Below are positions 1-7,360 of a DNA stretch of 18,619 nucleotides, piece by piece. The notes beneath the pieces are model-generated. The model made no database searches, was not told where the DNA came from, and worked only from the letters and a program-made list of their open reading frames with translations. Source of the stretch: Sulfurovum sp. Lineage in GTDB: Bacteria > Campylobacterota > Campylobacteria > Campylobacterales > Sulfurovaceae. Numbering within the stretch: the stretch's first letter is position 1; each line of letters starts with the position of its first letter. The DNA lies in assembly GCA_027029065.1 (NCBI GenBank), contig JALVGO010000287.1, positions 1 through 18,619 of the forward strand. Reading direction: 5' to 3'. The translations under genes were made by a program, and so were the position numbers.

Positions 1-46
1 TAAGGGCTAAGGGCTAAGGGCTAAGGGCTAAGGGCTAAGGGCTAAG
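1..46. repeat. Heptanucleotide tandem array A (TAAGGGC), 6 full copies plus TAAG
   Basis: Six perfect head-to-tail copies of TAAGGGC run from the first base, followed by a partial TAAG. The array starts at the window edge, so its true length is unknown. The copies show no divergence, which is typical of a slippage-prone tandem repeat. The 7-base unit places a TAA stop in all three plus frames within 21 bases, and TAG in all minus frames. No gene overlaps it inside the window. Confidence 0.95.
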
Positions 47-61
47 TATAATATTTACTTA
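43..61. repeat. Perfect short inverted repeat between arrays A and B
   Basis: TAAGTA (43-48) and TACTTA (56-61) are exact reverse complements around the 7-base loop TAATATT. The palindrome lies between two heptamer arrays of opposite polarity and starts inside the last partial unit of array A. It contains TATAAT (47-52), but no gene start that would use it is visible. It could cap a long imperfect hairpin formed by the arrays; that role is inferred. Confidence 0.75.
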
Positions 62-68
62 TGCTGTG

Positions 69-127
69 TTAAACCTTAAACCTTAAACCTTAAACCTTAA
101 ACCTTAAACCTTAAACCTTAAACCTTA
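69..127. repeat. Heptanucleotide tandem array B (TTAAACC; minus-strand TAAGGTT), 8 copies
   Basis: Eight perfect copies of TTAAACC run from 69 to 124 and end with TTA at 125-127. The next base begins the stop codon of the minus-strand DedA gene. Read on the minus strand the unit is TAAGGTT, which shares TAAGG with array A read on the plus strand, so the two arrays have opposite polarity. The array lies immediately 3-prime of dedA and would be transcribed as its 3-prime untranslated region. Confidence 0.95.
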
Positions 128-682
128 TCATTTCTTTTTCGTAAAGTGCGTCATCGCATACCACAGTGTCCCAAGCACAGCAATGGCAAAAAGCGGTGCC
201 AGCCACGGGCGGTGTTTAAGCCCTTCAAACATTGAAATGATCGTTTCACTGGCAAAATAGGCACTCAATCCAATAACCGATACAAACAGAATCGACGCAA
301 AGAAGTTAAAGAAAACAAACTTTTTGAAGTCATATTTAGAAAGTGCCATGGATATAGGCACAAGGGTCTTGACCCCGTAGATAAACTTCTGTATAAAGAT
401 TGCCAACACACCGTACTTACGCATGATCAGTGTTGCCAGTGCCAGTTTGCGTTTATGCTTTTTAAAATAGGGCATCACCTCTTTTTTCTGATACTTTCCA
501 AGATAAAAAAGAAAGTTGTCTCCCAAAAAGTTTGCCACTGCAGCAACCGCAAGGGCTGTTGCAAGATCCATATGCCCCATGTAGGAAAAAACTCCGGCTG
601 CCGCAACAATAAAAAACGATCCGCCAAAAGAGAAAAAAGCTACAGCGAGGTAACCCCAGGTTTCAAGTGAAGAAAAATCCAT
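128..682 (-). CDS. DedA/VTT-family integral membrane protein
   Basis: This 184-residue inner-membrane protein belongs to the DedA (SNARE-associated, VTT) superfamily. Members affect envelope homeostasis, and some flip undecaprenyl phosphate or phospholipids; which activity this one has cannot be read from sequence. Hydrophobic segments lie near residues 10-35, 40-62, 85-110, 122-145 and 158-178. The family's central segment is visible as FIQKFIYGVKTLVPI, related to the usual F-x-GR-x-x-P-G-x-R-x-x-x-P pattern, with the canonical Arg replaced by Lys. GDNFLFYLGKY matches the earlier glycine/tyrosine-rich motif. The ATG at 682 has a modest upstream AAGG. The gene appears monocistronic, and its stop touches array B. 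Confidence 0.85.
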   Translation of the reverse strand: MDFSSLETWGYLAVAFFSFGGSFFIVAAAGVFSYMGHMDLATALAVAAVANFLGDNFLFYLGKYQKKEVMPYFKKHKRKLALATLIMRKYGVLAIFIQKFIYGVKTLVPISMALSKYDFKKFVFFNFFASILFVSVIGLSAYFASETIISMFEGLKHRPWLAPLFAIAVLGTLWYAMTHFTKKK

Positions 683-695
683 GATTCAACCTTAT

Positions 696-713
696 GGGCA
701 CATAGAGGTGCCC
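696..713. promoter_or_regulatory. Perfect inverted repeat in the dedA leader
   Basis: GGGCAC (696-701) and GTGCCC (708-713) form a perfect 6-bp stem with a 6-base loop, 14 bases upstream of the dedA ATG. On the minus strand the left edge reads TAAGGGC, the same heptamer as array A. It may be an operator or a 5-prime UTR hairpin near the ribosome binding site. No regulator is recognisable from the sequence. Confidence 0.5.
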
Positions 714-764
714 TTATTAAATTAGTGCGTATCTTACCAAAACTTCACTAATGTCATCTATTCT

Positions 765-810
765 CTATCACTATCCACTATCACTTTCCACTCCCTCTCC
801 CCACTATCAC
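765..810. repeat. Degenerate pyrimidine-rich repeat of roughly 7-base period
   Basis: The segment carries several variants of CTATCAC, TATCCAC and TTCCACT at approximately 7-base spacing, with slips. It sits just upstream of the AEC transporter promoter. It looks like an eroded heptamer array rather than a defined operator. The periodicity is by eye and imperfect. Confidence 0.35.
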
Positions 811-821
811 GAAACCTTTGC

Positions 822-827
822 TATAAT
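822..827 (+). promoter_or_regulatory. -10 element for the AEC transporter, predicting a near-leaderless mRNA
   Basis: A perfect TATAAT ends 6 bases before the ATG at 834. Normal -10 to +1 spacing puts transcription start at or within a few bases of that ATG. No Shine-Dalgarno sequence lies between the box and the start. No -35 is obvious, as is usual for the housekeeping sigma factor of this phylum. Confidence 0.55.
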
Positions 828-833
828 GTCGCC

Positions 834-1748
834 ATGACAACAACACTGCTTTCCATCCTTTTTGTCTATGTCTTCATCACGCTTGGTTACCTTGCCAAAC
901 GGATCTTCAAAGCGCAGATGGATTCAAAGACCCTTACATTGATGTCGGTCTATTTCATGCAGCCTTTTGTAAGTGTCTGGGGATTCAGTACCGCCAAACT
1001 GCACTCGGAACACTTTGGTGTTGTGGGTATCTATTTTGGTATTATCCTTATTTTGCTTATCCCTTCTGTCTACATTGCCAAAATCATCTTTGACGACCCC
1101 AAAAAGCGTTCTATCTTCTCCATTGCAGGTTTTGTGGGCAACACAGGCAACATCGGCATCCCGCTTGGCATTGCCCTCTTTGGGGAACAGAGTGTCATCT
1201 ACACCACCCTCATCAACCTTGCCAATGTGGTCGTGGTTTATGTGCTGGGAGCCTACATCTACTCTCGCGGCAGTTTCGATGTAAAAACCTCACTGCTTAA
1301 TATTGTTAAAATCCCCATCATCCCCGCTTCTGCCGTTGCCATAGTACTTAATCTTTCGCATGTGACACTGCCCGGGCAGATACAGGAATTTTTCAAGATG
1401 GGTGCCTATGCCGGTATTGTTTTGCAGCTCTTTTTGCTGGGTACCTTCCTCTACGGTATCAAGATACGTGAAGTCCACCCCAAACTCTTTGCCGGCATAC
1501 TCAGCCAGAAGTTTCTCTTTGTGCCCTTTTTCAGCGCACTCATTCTCTCACTGACTGATCTGCCACTTTTTGTGCAGGCGGTCATCCTCATGGAGATGAT
1601 GACCCCGCTTGCTGTTGCCAACATCAATCTTGCCTCACTCTACGACTGCCGTCCGCAGGATGTTACAGCGTTAATTTTGCTCAGTACGCTGCTTTTTGTG
1701 CCTGTGCTTTTTGTTTTTACCATGTGGATAATGCCGTTGTATTTGTAG
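834..1748 (+). CDS. AEC-family (auxin efflux carrier type) transporter
   Basis: This 304-residue, very hydrophobic protein fits the AEC family of secondary carriers (Pfam Mem_trans), whose bacterial members move small carboxylates such as malate or malonate across the inner membrane. The length matches the usual 300-320 residues and about ten membrane segments can be placed. The most diagnostic stretch is GNTGNIGIPLG (residues 102-112), corresponding to the conserved N-x-G-x-x-G-x-P element. The first membrane helix begins almost at Met1, so the ATG at 834 is the right start even though no ribosome binding site precedes it. It is a single gene convergent with the propeller protein gene. Substrate unknown. 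Confidence 0.85.
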   Translation: MTTTLLSILFVYVFITLGYLAKRIFKAQMDSKTLTLMSVYFMQPFVSVWGFSTAKLHSEHFGVVGIYFGIILILLIPSVYIAKIIFDDPKKRSIFSIAGFVGNTGNIGIPLGIALFGEQSVIYTTLINLANVVVVYVLGAYIYSRGSFDVKTSLLNIVKIPIIPASAVAIVLNLSHVTLPGQIQEFFKMGAYAGIVLQLFLLGTFLYGIKIREVHPKLFAGILSQKFLFVPFFSALILSLTDLPLFVQAVILMEMMTPLAVANINLASLYDCRPQDVTALILLSTLLFVPVLFVFTMWIMPLYL

Positions 1749-1800
1749 GAAAAGTTGTTTCTTTTTTGGATCAACTCCTTACAAGAAAATTTAGATTCTC

Positions 1801-1820
1801 CGGAATATCTATATATTCCG
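1801..1820. terminator. Perfect hairpin between two convergent genes, possible bidirectional terminator
   Basis: CGGAATAT and ATATTCCG form an 8-bp perfect stem with a CTAT loop in the 105-base gap between the convergent AEC and propeller genes. Short T-rich stretches follow on both strands but neither is a strong U-tract. A transcription-ending role is therefore inferred mainly from position. Confidence 0.4.
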
Positions 1821-1853
1821 AATGTCTCTTTTGGGGTAATGCAACATAGTGTT

Positions 1854-4316
1854 TTATTTTAAAAGGTATGTAATAATCGGTATGATGGTCGAACTGCTTG
1901 ATGGTGCAGGGGTATCCTTTAATTCATACTTAAACATACCACGTCCATGCGTAACAGCAACCAATGTTCTATTATCATACCAGAAGAGTTTTTCTACAGA
2001 GACATTTGCAGGCCCCTTATTGTCCGTTTCCCAATTTTGTCCCCCGTCTCTGCTGATAAAGATACCTACTTCCGTACCGGCATAGAGATAGTTTGGATCA
2101 TTCGGATTCCGCACAATGGTCCTTACCGGTGCTTCAGGAAGATCAGCACTGATTGTACTCCAATTGTTTCCTCCATCTGTTGTCTTTTTGAGATTGGATG
2201 CCGAATAACCACCAAATCCGGCATAGAAAGTATTGGTATTGCTTTTGTCTATCATCAAAGCAAGAACCATTTTCCCATTTGCATCATGGATTTTTGTCCA
2301 AGTTGGTGAGTTGCTGGTGCCATTGGTTGTTTTATAGATTTCACCATTATTATGTCCGACAAGAATGATATTGGAATTTCCTTCCGCAACAGCAATTTGA
2401 CTAATTCTGGAACCTGTATCAGCTTTGATGCTGCTCCAAGTAATATCGTCTGGATTTGCTGCTCTTACATTACTGCTCCTCCACAGTTTTTCACCTCCGG
2501 CAAGTATCACATCAGGATTATTTGGATCTACCATAAATGGTGCAATAAAATTGGCCTTGGCATCTATGGCATCCCTAAGGTCATCAAATATTTCAACAGC
2601 TTGTGCACCATTGTCTGATCTGTGTATCCTGAGATATACATACTCTCCAAAGTAGAAATATTTTTCTGGTGTCGTATGTTGTGCTATTGAAGAGAAACCA
2701 CCATCTCCTCCATATATTTTTCCCCAGGTAGTATTAGCATCATGGATAAGGTCACCATTATCCTGTGTTCCACCTATAATTTTTGAACCTGTCATACCTG
2801 CTCCACCATAAAACTGTGTAATAGCAAGGTTATGATTCAGATTAACCCATCCATTGTTACTGGAATCAGTATTCGCTGTAGTAATATCATCTGTCTTGAA
2901 AATACCACCGTCATTTCCAAAATAAACTCTTTTATTATTTACTCCATCATAGTTAGGATCTTCAATAATCATGTGCTGGTCTGCATGAACGGATGCTGGA
3001 TCATACCAAAGAGAGATTCTTATCCAGTTTTGCCCACCGTCTGTAGAATCATAAAGATCAATTCCGCCTATAACCAGATGATTTTCATCTGTCGGATCGA
3101 CCCATATTATATTGTCATACCATCCCTGAGATCTTAAATGCTTAGGGTTTGAGAGATATGTCCATGTTGCTCCATTATCGGTAGATTTGTAAATTGTACC
3201 GTCATCCTTATCAACCGAAGCATATACAGTACTGCTATTTTTTGCATAAGCAACTTCTACCCTTGCCCAAGTTGAATCAACAATCGTAGATGTGTGCCAT
3301 GTTGCTCCGGTATCATTTGTATAATAGACCCTTCCTTCAAGTGTTCCTACAATCGCTTTTGTTTTATTATTAGGGTCAAAATCAATATCACGCAGGTGAT
3401 AAGAGAGATCTTTTTTTGTCCAGTTTGTACCACCATCCGTAGAGATAAATATTGCTTTACCGTTTGCAGCTGCCATAATAACACCGTCACTGTTGACAGT
3501 AAGTCGGTTAATATAGTACCAGTCACTGTCACCAAGAGGAGAGGTAGCACTCAAATGGTTCCATGTTCTACCACCATCTATAGACTTGAACACACCATAT
3601 CCTCTCAATCCGTCTATATTGTAAAAACCTTCCCCTGTCGAAGCATAGAGTACAGTACTGTTAACATCACTTACTGTTTTCGGATCAGCTACAATACTTG
3701 TAACCGCGAGATTACCCATAAAGTCATTAACAGCTGACCATGTATCTCCTCCATCTGTACTCTTCCAAATACCACCCCCAACACTCCCAACAAAGATCAG
3801 ATTCGTATCTGCAGGATGTATGTAGATAGCTCTTATTCTACCAGCAATATTACCAGGACCAAGCTTGCTCCAGTGAGCATTATCTATATCAGGAGAAGAA
3901 ACAGACATACGCTTTTGTGCCATAAGCTGCTTACGCTGTGCAATAGCGTTAAGCAAGCCATCCGGCTTCACAATCCCATTCACACTTTGCTGTTGCAGTC
4001 TAAAACGGATTGCTTCATCCGGTCTATCCGGTCTTGCAGGATGATCAAGTTTATAAAAGGCACGTGCCAACTTTTTTACAGGCATCGTACACAAATCTTT
4101 ATTGGTCAATGAACGTGCTCTTTTTACGTCATGGATACGTTTTTCACTTGTTTTCAACCACTTGGCAATATTTTTTTCAGTCCAGTTTTTGTTTTTTGGG
4201 CATCTTGCTTCTATTTTTTTCTTTGTTTTCAAACTCTTTTTTGTTATATTCGTTTCATGCTGCACAGCACCGAATCCCAAAGTAATACAGAGAGCCGCTA
4301 TTACCATAAATCGCAT
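1854..4316 (-). CDS. Secreted BNR/Asp-box beta-propeller protein (sortilin/VPS10 or GH74-like fold)
   Basis: An 820-residue protein with an N-terminal signal sequence (MRFMVIAALCITLGFGA), a basic helical region to about residue 140 with Cys39 and Cys76, then a long beta-propeller. Eight Asp-box motifs (S/T-x-D-x-G-x-x-W) are visible: STDGGDTW (186), SIDGGRTW (245), STDGGTNW (292), TNDTGATW (333), STDNGATW (378), STDGGQNW (424), TTDGGNNW (712) and SRDGGQNW (755). The fold occurs in sialidases, GH74 xyloglucanases, sortilin and photosystem II assembly factors, so the motifs show fold, not activity. I see no reliable catalytic residues. The domain ends in THGRGMFKYEL; a PAPSSSS linker and the hydrophobic tail TIIPIITYLLK follow. 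The ATG at 4316 is chosen for its AAGGA 5 bases upstream and the signal peptide; an earlier in-frame TTG overlaps the -10 box. The gene is visibly AT-richer than its neighbours, suggesting acquisition. Confidence 0.85.
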   Translation of the reverse strand: MRFMVIAALCITLGFGAVQHETNITKKSLKTKKKIEARCPKNKNWTEKNIAKWLKTSEKRIHDVKRARSLTNKDLCTMPVKKLARAFYKLDHPARPDRPDEAIRFRLQQQSVNGIVKPDGLLNAIAQRKQLMAQKRMSVSSPDIDNAHWSKLGPGNIAGRIRAIYIHPADTNLIFVGSVGGGIWKSTDGGDTWSAVNDFMGNLAVTSIVADPKTVSDVNSTVLYASTGEGFYNIDGLRGYGVFKSIDGGRTWNHLSATSPLGDSDWYYINRLTVNSDGVIMAAANGKAIFISTDGGTNWTKKDLSYHLRDIDFDPNNKTKAIVGTLEGRVYYTNDTGATWHTSTIVDSTWARVEVAYAKNSSTVYASVDKDDGTIYKSTDNGATWTYLSNPKHLRSQGWYDNIIWVDPTDENHLVIGGIDLYDSTDGGQNWIRISLWYDPASVHADQHMIIEDPNYDGVNNKRVYFGNDGGIFKTDDITTANTDSSNNGWVNLNHNLAITQFYGGAGMTGSKIIGGTQDNGDLIHDANTTWGKIYGGDGGFSSIAQHTTPEKYFYFGEYVYLRIHRSDNGAQAVEIFDDLRDAIDAKANFIAPFMVDPNNPDVILAGGEKLWRSSNVRAANPDDITWSSIKADTGSRISQIAVAEGNSNIILVGHNNGEIYKTTNGTSNSPTWTKIHDANGKMVLALMIDKSNTNTFYAGFGGYSASNLKKTTDGGNNWSTISADLPEAPVRTIVRNPNDPNYLYAGTEVGIFISRDGGQNWETDNKGPANVSVEKLFWYDNRTLVAVTHGRGMFKYELKDTPAPSSSSTIIPIITYLLK

Positions 4317-4363
4317 AGTCATCCTTTGCTTTACCATTTCATTATCACTACAGACAATACTCA

Positions 4364-4369
4364 ATTATA
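4364..4369 (-). promoter_or_regulatory. -10 element for the propeller protein gene
   Basis: The minus strand reads TATAAT about 50 bases upstream of the chosen ATG, giving a leader of roughly 40 bases with AAGGA before the start. It overlaps the TTG at 4364, which argues against that codon as start. No clear -35 is visible. Confidence 0.55.
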
Positions 4370-4507
4370 CATTCTCCCTCTTTAAAGGTCATACTAAGTT
4401 CGTAAATTACCTTATAAGACAAAATAGTCTGTGTATTTTTTGATTCCTATATTTTGAGAACATCTAATATCACAAAATCAGTATCACTGCTACAATAACC
4501 CCAATTA

Positions 4508-4516
4508 TGCTAAAAT
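4508..4516 (+). promoter_or_regulatory. Extended -10 promoter of the carboxyspermidine dehydrogenase operon
   Basis: TGCTAAAAT has the TGn extension plus a near-consensus -10 box, 26 bases before the ATG at 4543. AAGGAG stands just before the start. Together they give a short leader for the three-gene operon. The 226-base gap also holds the divergent propeller promoter and otherwise looks like AT-rich spacer. Confidence 0.5.
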
Positions 4517-4542
4517 AACACAACTTTACCCAAGGAGCAGCC

Positions 4543-5766
4543 ATGTCAAATAAAACCCTCATTATCGGTGCCGGCGGTGTCGGAAATGTTGTCGCGTTCA
4601 AGTGTGCGATGAATGCAGACACTTTCGGAGAGATCACGCTCGCCAGCCGTACCAAGAGCAAGTGCGATGCCATTACCCAAAATGTCAAAGCAAAAACAGG
4701 TGTTACCATCAACACAGCACAGGTAGATGCAGACAGTGTCGAAGAGCTCGTTGCGCTCATCAAAGAGACCAACGCTGATATCGTCATCAATGTGGCACTC
4801 CCTTATCAGGACTTGACCATCATGGATGCATGTGCGGCGTGCCAAGTGGACTACCTCGACACTGCCAACTACGAACACCCTGACGAAGCGAAGTTCGAGT
4901 ACAAAGAGCAGTGGGCACGTGACCAGCTCTTTAGAGAGCAGCATATCATGGGACTGCTTGGCAGTGGATTTGACCCGGGAGTAACCAATGTCTTTGTCGC
5001 CTATGCACAGAAGCACTACTTTGATGAGATCCATACCATCGACATCCTCGACTGCAACGCCGGTGACCACGGCTACCCCTTTGCGACCAACTTCAACCCG
5101 GAGATCAACCTGAGAGAAGTGAGTGCCAAAGGGCGCTACTGGGAAGAGGGCAAATGGATAGAGACTGAACCCATGGCAATCAAACAGGTGTGGGACTACC
5201 CCCAAGTGGGTCCAAAGGATAGCTACCTGCTCTACCATGAAGAGATGGAATCACTGGTTAAAAACATCCCCCACCTCAAGCGCATCCGCTTCTTCATGAC
5301 CTTTGGAGAGAGCTACCTGACACACATGAAAGTACTGGAAAATGTCGGCATGCTTGGTATCGAACCGGTAGAGCATCAGGGGCAGAAGATCATCCCTATC
5401 GAGTTTCTCAAAACCCTGCTGCCAGACCCAGCCAGTCTTGGCCCCCGCACCAAAGGCAAGACCAACATCGGTGTCTTTGTCAAAGGTATCAAAGATGGTG
5501 AGCCTAAAACCGTCTACATCTACCAAGTCAGCGACCATGAAAAATGTTATGAAGAGGTTATGAGCCAAGCGGTCAGCTACACTACCGGTGTACCTGCAAT
5601 GATAGGTGCAAAGCTGATGCTGGAGAAGAAGTGGTACGAAGAGGGTGTCCACAACATGGAAGCGTTCGACCCCGACCCATTCATGGAAGAGCTCAACAAA
5701 CAGGGATTGCCGTGGCAGGTAATGGAACTTGACGCTGATGCCACGCTGGAAGTGAAAGAGGCGTAG
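4543..5766 (+). CDS. Carboxyspermidine/carboxynorspermidine dehydrogenase (saccharopine dehydrogenase-like)
   Basis: A 407-residue cytoplasmic enzyme of the saccharopine dehydrogenase-like family. In Campylobacter and Vibrio relatives this enzyme uses NADPH to condense a diamine (putrescine or diaminopropane) with aspartate semialdehyde, giving carboxyspermidine or carboxynorspermidine, which is then decarboxylated to the polyamine. The Rossmann dinucleotide loop is clear at residues 9-14 (GAGGVG), followed by an acidic/basic strand end near SRT. GSGFDPGVTNVF (about 140-151) and the DCNAGDHG stretch (about 170) match the catalytic half. Length agrees with the roughly 400-residue family. AAGGAG precedes the ATG. 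It is first in an operon with ElyC-like and DUF2461 genes, and the decarboxylase partner is not in the window. True saccharopine dehydrogenase is the less likely alternative. Confidence 0.88.
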   Translation: MSNKTLIIGAGGVGNVVAFKCAMNADTFGEITLASRTKSKCDAITQNVKAKTGVTINTAQVDADSVEELVALIKETNADIVINVALPYQDLTIMDACAACQVDYLDTANYEHPDEAKFEYKEQWARDQLFREQHIMGLLGSGFDPGVTNVFVAYAQKHYFDEIHTIDILDCNAGDHGYPFATNFNPEINLREVSAKGRYWEEGKWIETEPMAIKQVWDYPQVGPKDSYLLYHEEMESLVKNIPHLKRIRFFMTFGESYLTHMKVLENVGMLGIEPVEHQGQKIIPIEFLKTLLPDPASLGPRTKGKTNIGVFVKGIKDGEPKTVYIYQVSDHEKCYEEVMSQAVSYTTGVPAMIGAKLMLEKKWYEEGVHNMEAFDPDPFMEELNKQGLPWQVMELDADATLEVKEA

Positions 5767-5767
5767 A

Positions 5768-6529
5768 GTGAGCATCGGGTTTTGGCTGAAGAAGTTCATC
5801 TCCTTTTGGATGATGCCTCTGAGTATCGGAATGCTGCTTTTGGGTGCAGCATACTGGCAACTTAAAAAAGGCAAAATACGCCAAGCCCGAAACTTTGGAC
5901 TTGCATCGTTACTTTGGATCACCCTCTTTAGCTATGACCCCTTTGCCAACTGGCTGCTCTACCCGCTGGAGCATCGTTATAAAGCCCTACTCCATCCACC
6001 ACAACAGCTTGCCTATATCTATGTGCTTGGCGGTGGACACCATAGTGATACCAAATTGCCAATCACTTCACAAATCATTCCCGAATCGGTAGTCAGAACC
6101 AGTGAGGGGGTACGCCTTTATCATGCATTGCATGGCAAAGCAAAGCTGATTGTCTCAGGCTACCATGATCTTTTTGATCCCAACGCCCACGCAACGATGG
6201 CACAGCAACTTGCCCTTTCACTGGGTGTCCCAAAACAAGACATCATCCTTGTTCCTTCAGCTACCGATACGGAAGATGAAGCCAAGGCTGCCAAACGCAT
6301 TGCCTCATCACACCCCGTTGCACTGGTTACCTCTGCATACCACATGCCCCGTGCACTGACTTGGTTTCAAAAAGAGGGCGCTAGCTGCTACCCTGCACCC
6401 ACCTACCACCTTGCTGCCGCACAGCACCCGCACTATCTATGGTTTTTCAGTGCCAATGCACTCAAAAAATCAACCATAGCCATCCATGAGTACCTTGGTA
6501 TACTCTGGCAGAAGATCAAAGGAGCATAA
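5768..6529 (+). CDS. ElyC/YdcF-like DUF218 envelope protein
   Basis: A 253-residue protein with two N-terminal membrane segments (about residues 11-30 and 42-60) followed by a periplasmic DUF218 domain. This matches E. coli ElyC (SanA/YdcF family) in architecture and length; ElyC is needed for envelope and peptidoglycan integrity, probably through the undecaprenyl-phosphate carrier. Core motifs are YVLGGGHH near 84-91, SGYHD near 129-133 and TSAYHMPRA near 189-197. The start is GTG, one base after the upstream stop, with GAGG inside the end of the upstream gene, which suggests translational coupling. Its enzymatic reaction is not established, so only the family assignment is firm. Confidence 0.8.
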   Translation: MSIGFWLKKFISFWMMPLSIGMLLLGAAYWQLKKGKIRQARNFGLASLLWITLFSYDPFANWLLYPLEHRYKALLHPPQQLAYIYVLGGGHHSDTKLPITSQIIPESVVRTSEGVRLYHALHGKAKLIVSGYHDLFDPNAHATMAQQLALSLGVPKQDIILVPSATDTEDEAKAAKRIASSHPVALVTSAYHMPRALTWFQKEGASCYPAPTYHLAAAQHPHYLWFFSANALKKSTIAIHEYLGILWQKIKGA

Positions 6530-7237
6530 ATGCAATTCAACGGCTTTCCAAAAGAGGGTTTGGCATTCCTCTCGCAAATCATCACCAACAACTCAAAAGA
6601 GTGGCTTGATGCACACAAAGAGGAGTATGAACGCTTCATCATTGCACCCAATAAAGCCTATGCTGAAGAGATGGGAGAGCACCTGCAAATCCTTGTGCCT
6701 ACCATCCATGCCGAACCCAAGGTCAACCGTTCGCTTTTTCGCATCTACAGAGATGCCCGTTTTCATCTAAGCGACCCCATCAAAACCCGTATTGGCATCA
6801 TCATGTGGCAGGGCAGCGGACACCGAATGCAAAGCAGCAGTTTCTACATGCACTATGACCCGCATGAAGTCTTTGTTGCCGCAGGCATACGCAACTTCAA
6901 ACCCACCCTGCTCAAAGCCTATCGGGAGTATATCCAAAACGATGCACACCGCAAGAGCCTGCACACAATCCTTGAAGCACTCAAAGCCAAAGGCTATCTC
7001 CTCCCTGAGCCAAAGTACAAAAAATTTCCAAGAGGGTGTGATGGTGATGATACACATAGCTATCTCTATAAAATGGGTGCGATATATGCCTACACCACCT
7101 ATCCACCAAACGAAACCTTTCACTCCGAAGCCGTCATCGATAGACACTTCAAGATTTACGAAGATATGTTTGATCTTCAACAATGGGTCTATGAGCTGAC
7201 ACTCACTTGTGATACGGAGGCGGATGTGTTTCGGTAG
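6530..7237 (+). CDS. DUF2461 (TIGR02453) family protein
   Basis: A 235-residue soluble protein with the DUF2461 signature. It opens FNGFPKEGLAFL; NNSKEWLDAHKEEYE (around residues 21-35) corresponds to the family's N-N-x-x-W-F-x-x-x-x-x-x-Y element, and a central VNRSLFRIYRDARF (about 65-78) to its R-x-x-R-D-x-R-F element. The family is widespread in bacteria and has no assigned reaction. The ATG directly follows the TAA of the ElyC-like gene, and AAAGGAG lies in that gene's end, so it is the third, coupled gene of the operon. No membrane segment or export signal is visible. Confidence 0.82.
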   Translation: MQFNGFPKEGLAFLSQIITNNSKEWLDAHKEEYERFIIAPNKAYAEEMGEHLQILVPTIHAEPKVNRSLFRIYRDARFHLSDPIKTRIGIIMWQGSGHRMQSSSFYMHYDPHEVFVAAGIRNFKPTLLKAYREYIQNDAHRKSLHTILEALKAKGYLLPEPKYKKFPRGCDGDDTHSYLYKMGAIYAYTTYPPNETFHSEAVIDRHFKIYEDMFDLQQWVYELTLTCDTEADVFR

Positions 7238-7239
7238 CG

Positions 7240-7263
7240 GCACTGAGTGCTGAGTGCATTTTT
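7240..7263 (+). terminator. Weak intrinsic terminator after the DUF2461 gene
   Basis: GCACT (7240-7244) can pair with AGTGC (7253-7257) and is followed by ATTTTT. It starts three bases after the DUF2461 stop. The right arm is duplicated by a direct repeat, so an alternative smaller hairpin is possible. The stem is short, hence the low confidence. Confidence 0.4.
7244..7257. repeat. Two-copy heptamer TGAGTGC
   Basis: TGAGTGC occurs twice in tandem immediately after the DUF2461 stop codon. The unit resembles the TRAGGNN units of the three longer arrays. It could be a nascent or collapsed array, or a coincidental duplication inside a terminator stem. Confidence 0.6.
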
Positions 7264-7272
7264 CATATTTTT

Positions 7273-7305
7273 CTTAAAACATACCTTAAAACACTCTCTT
7301 TAAAC
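7273..7305. repeat. Three spaced CTTAAAAC-like boxes
   Basis: CTTAAAAC at 7273-7280 and 7285-7292, and CTTTAAAC at 7298-7305, recur at 12-13 base steps in the convergent DUF2461/pgeF gap. The last runs into TTAAACCTTA (7300-7309), one unit of array B. They may be remnants of a repeat. An operator function is unlikely because no gene starts here. Confidence 0.35.
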
Positions 7306-7360
7306 CTTAGGAATGTAGCAATTTTTTTACAAAACAGATAAAGAAATTTTTAAGAATCAG

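Noticed and set aside
1..127. Telomere-like or eukaryotic repeat, since plant telomeres are TTTAGGG heptamers
   Set aside because: Neither unit is a permutation of TTTAGGG, the polarity flips between the arrays, and a bacterial dedA gene directly abuts the repeat.
4416..4440. AGAC/GTCT mini-hairpin followed by T residues in the gap before the dehydrogenase gene
   Set aside because: The stem is only 4 bp and no plus-strand gene ends upstream of it that would need a terminator.
4546..5922. Long minus-strand open frames opposite the carboxyspermidine dehydrogenase gene
   Set aside because: They mirror the codon structure of a well-supported plus-strand enzyme, have no start signals, and resemble no family.
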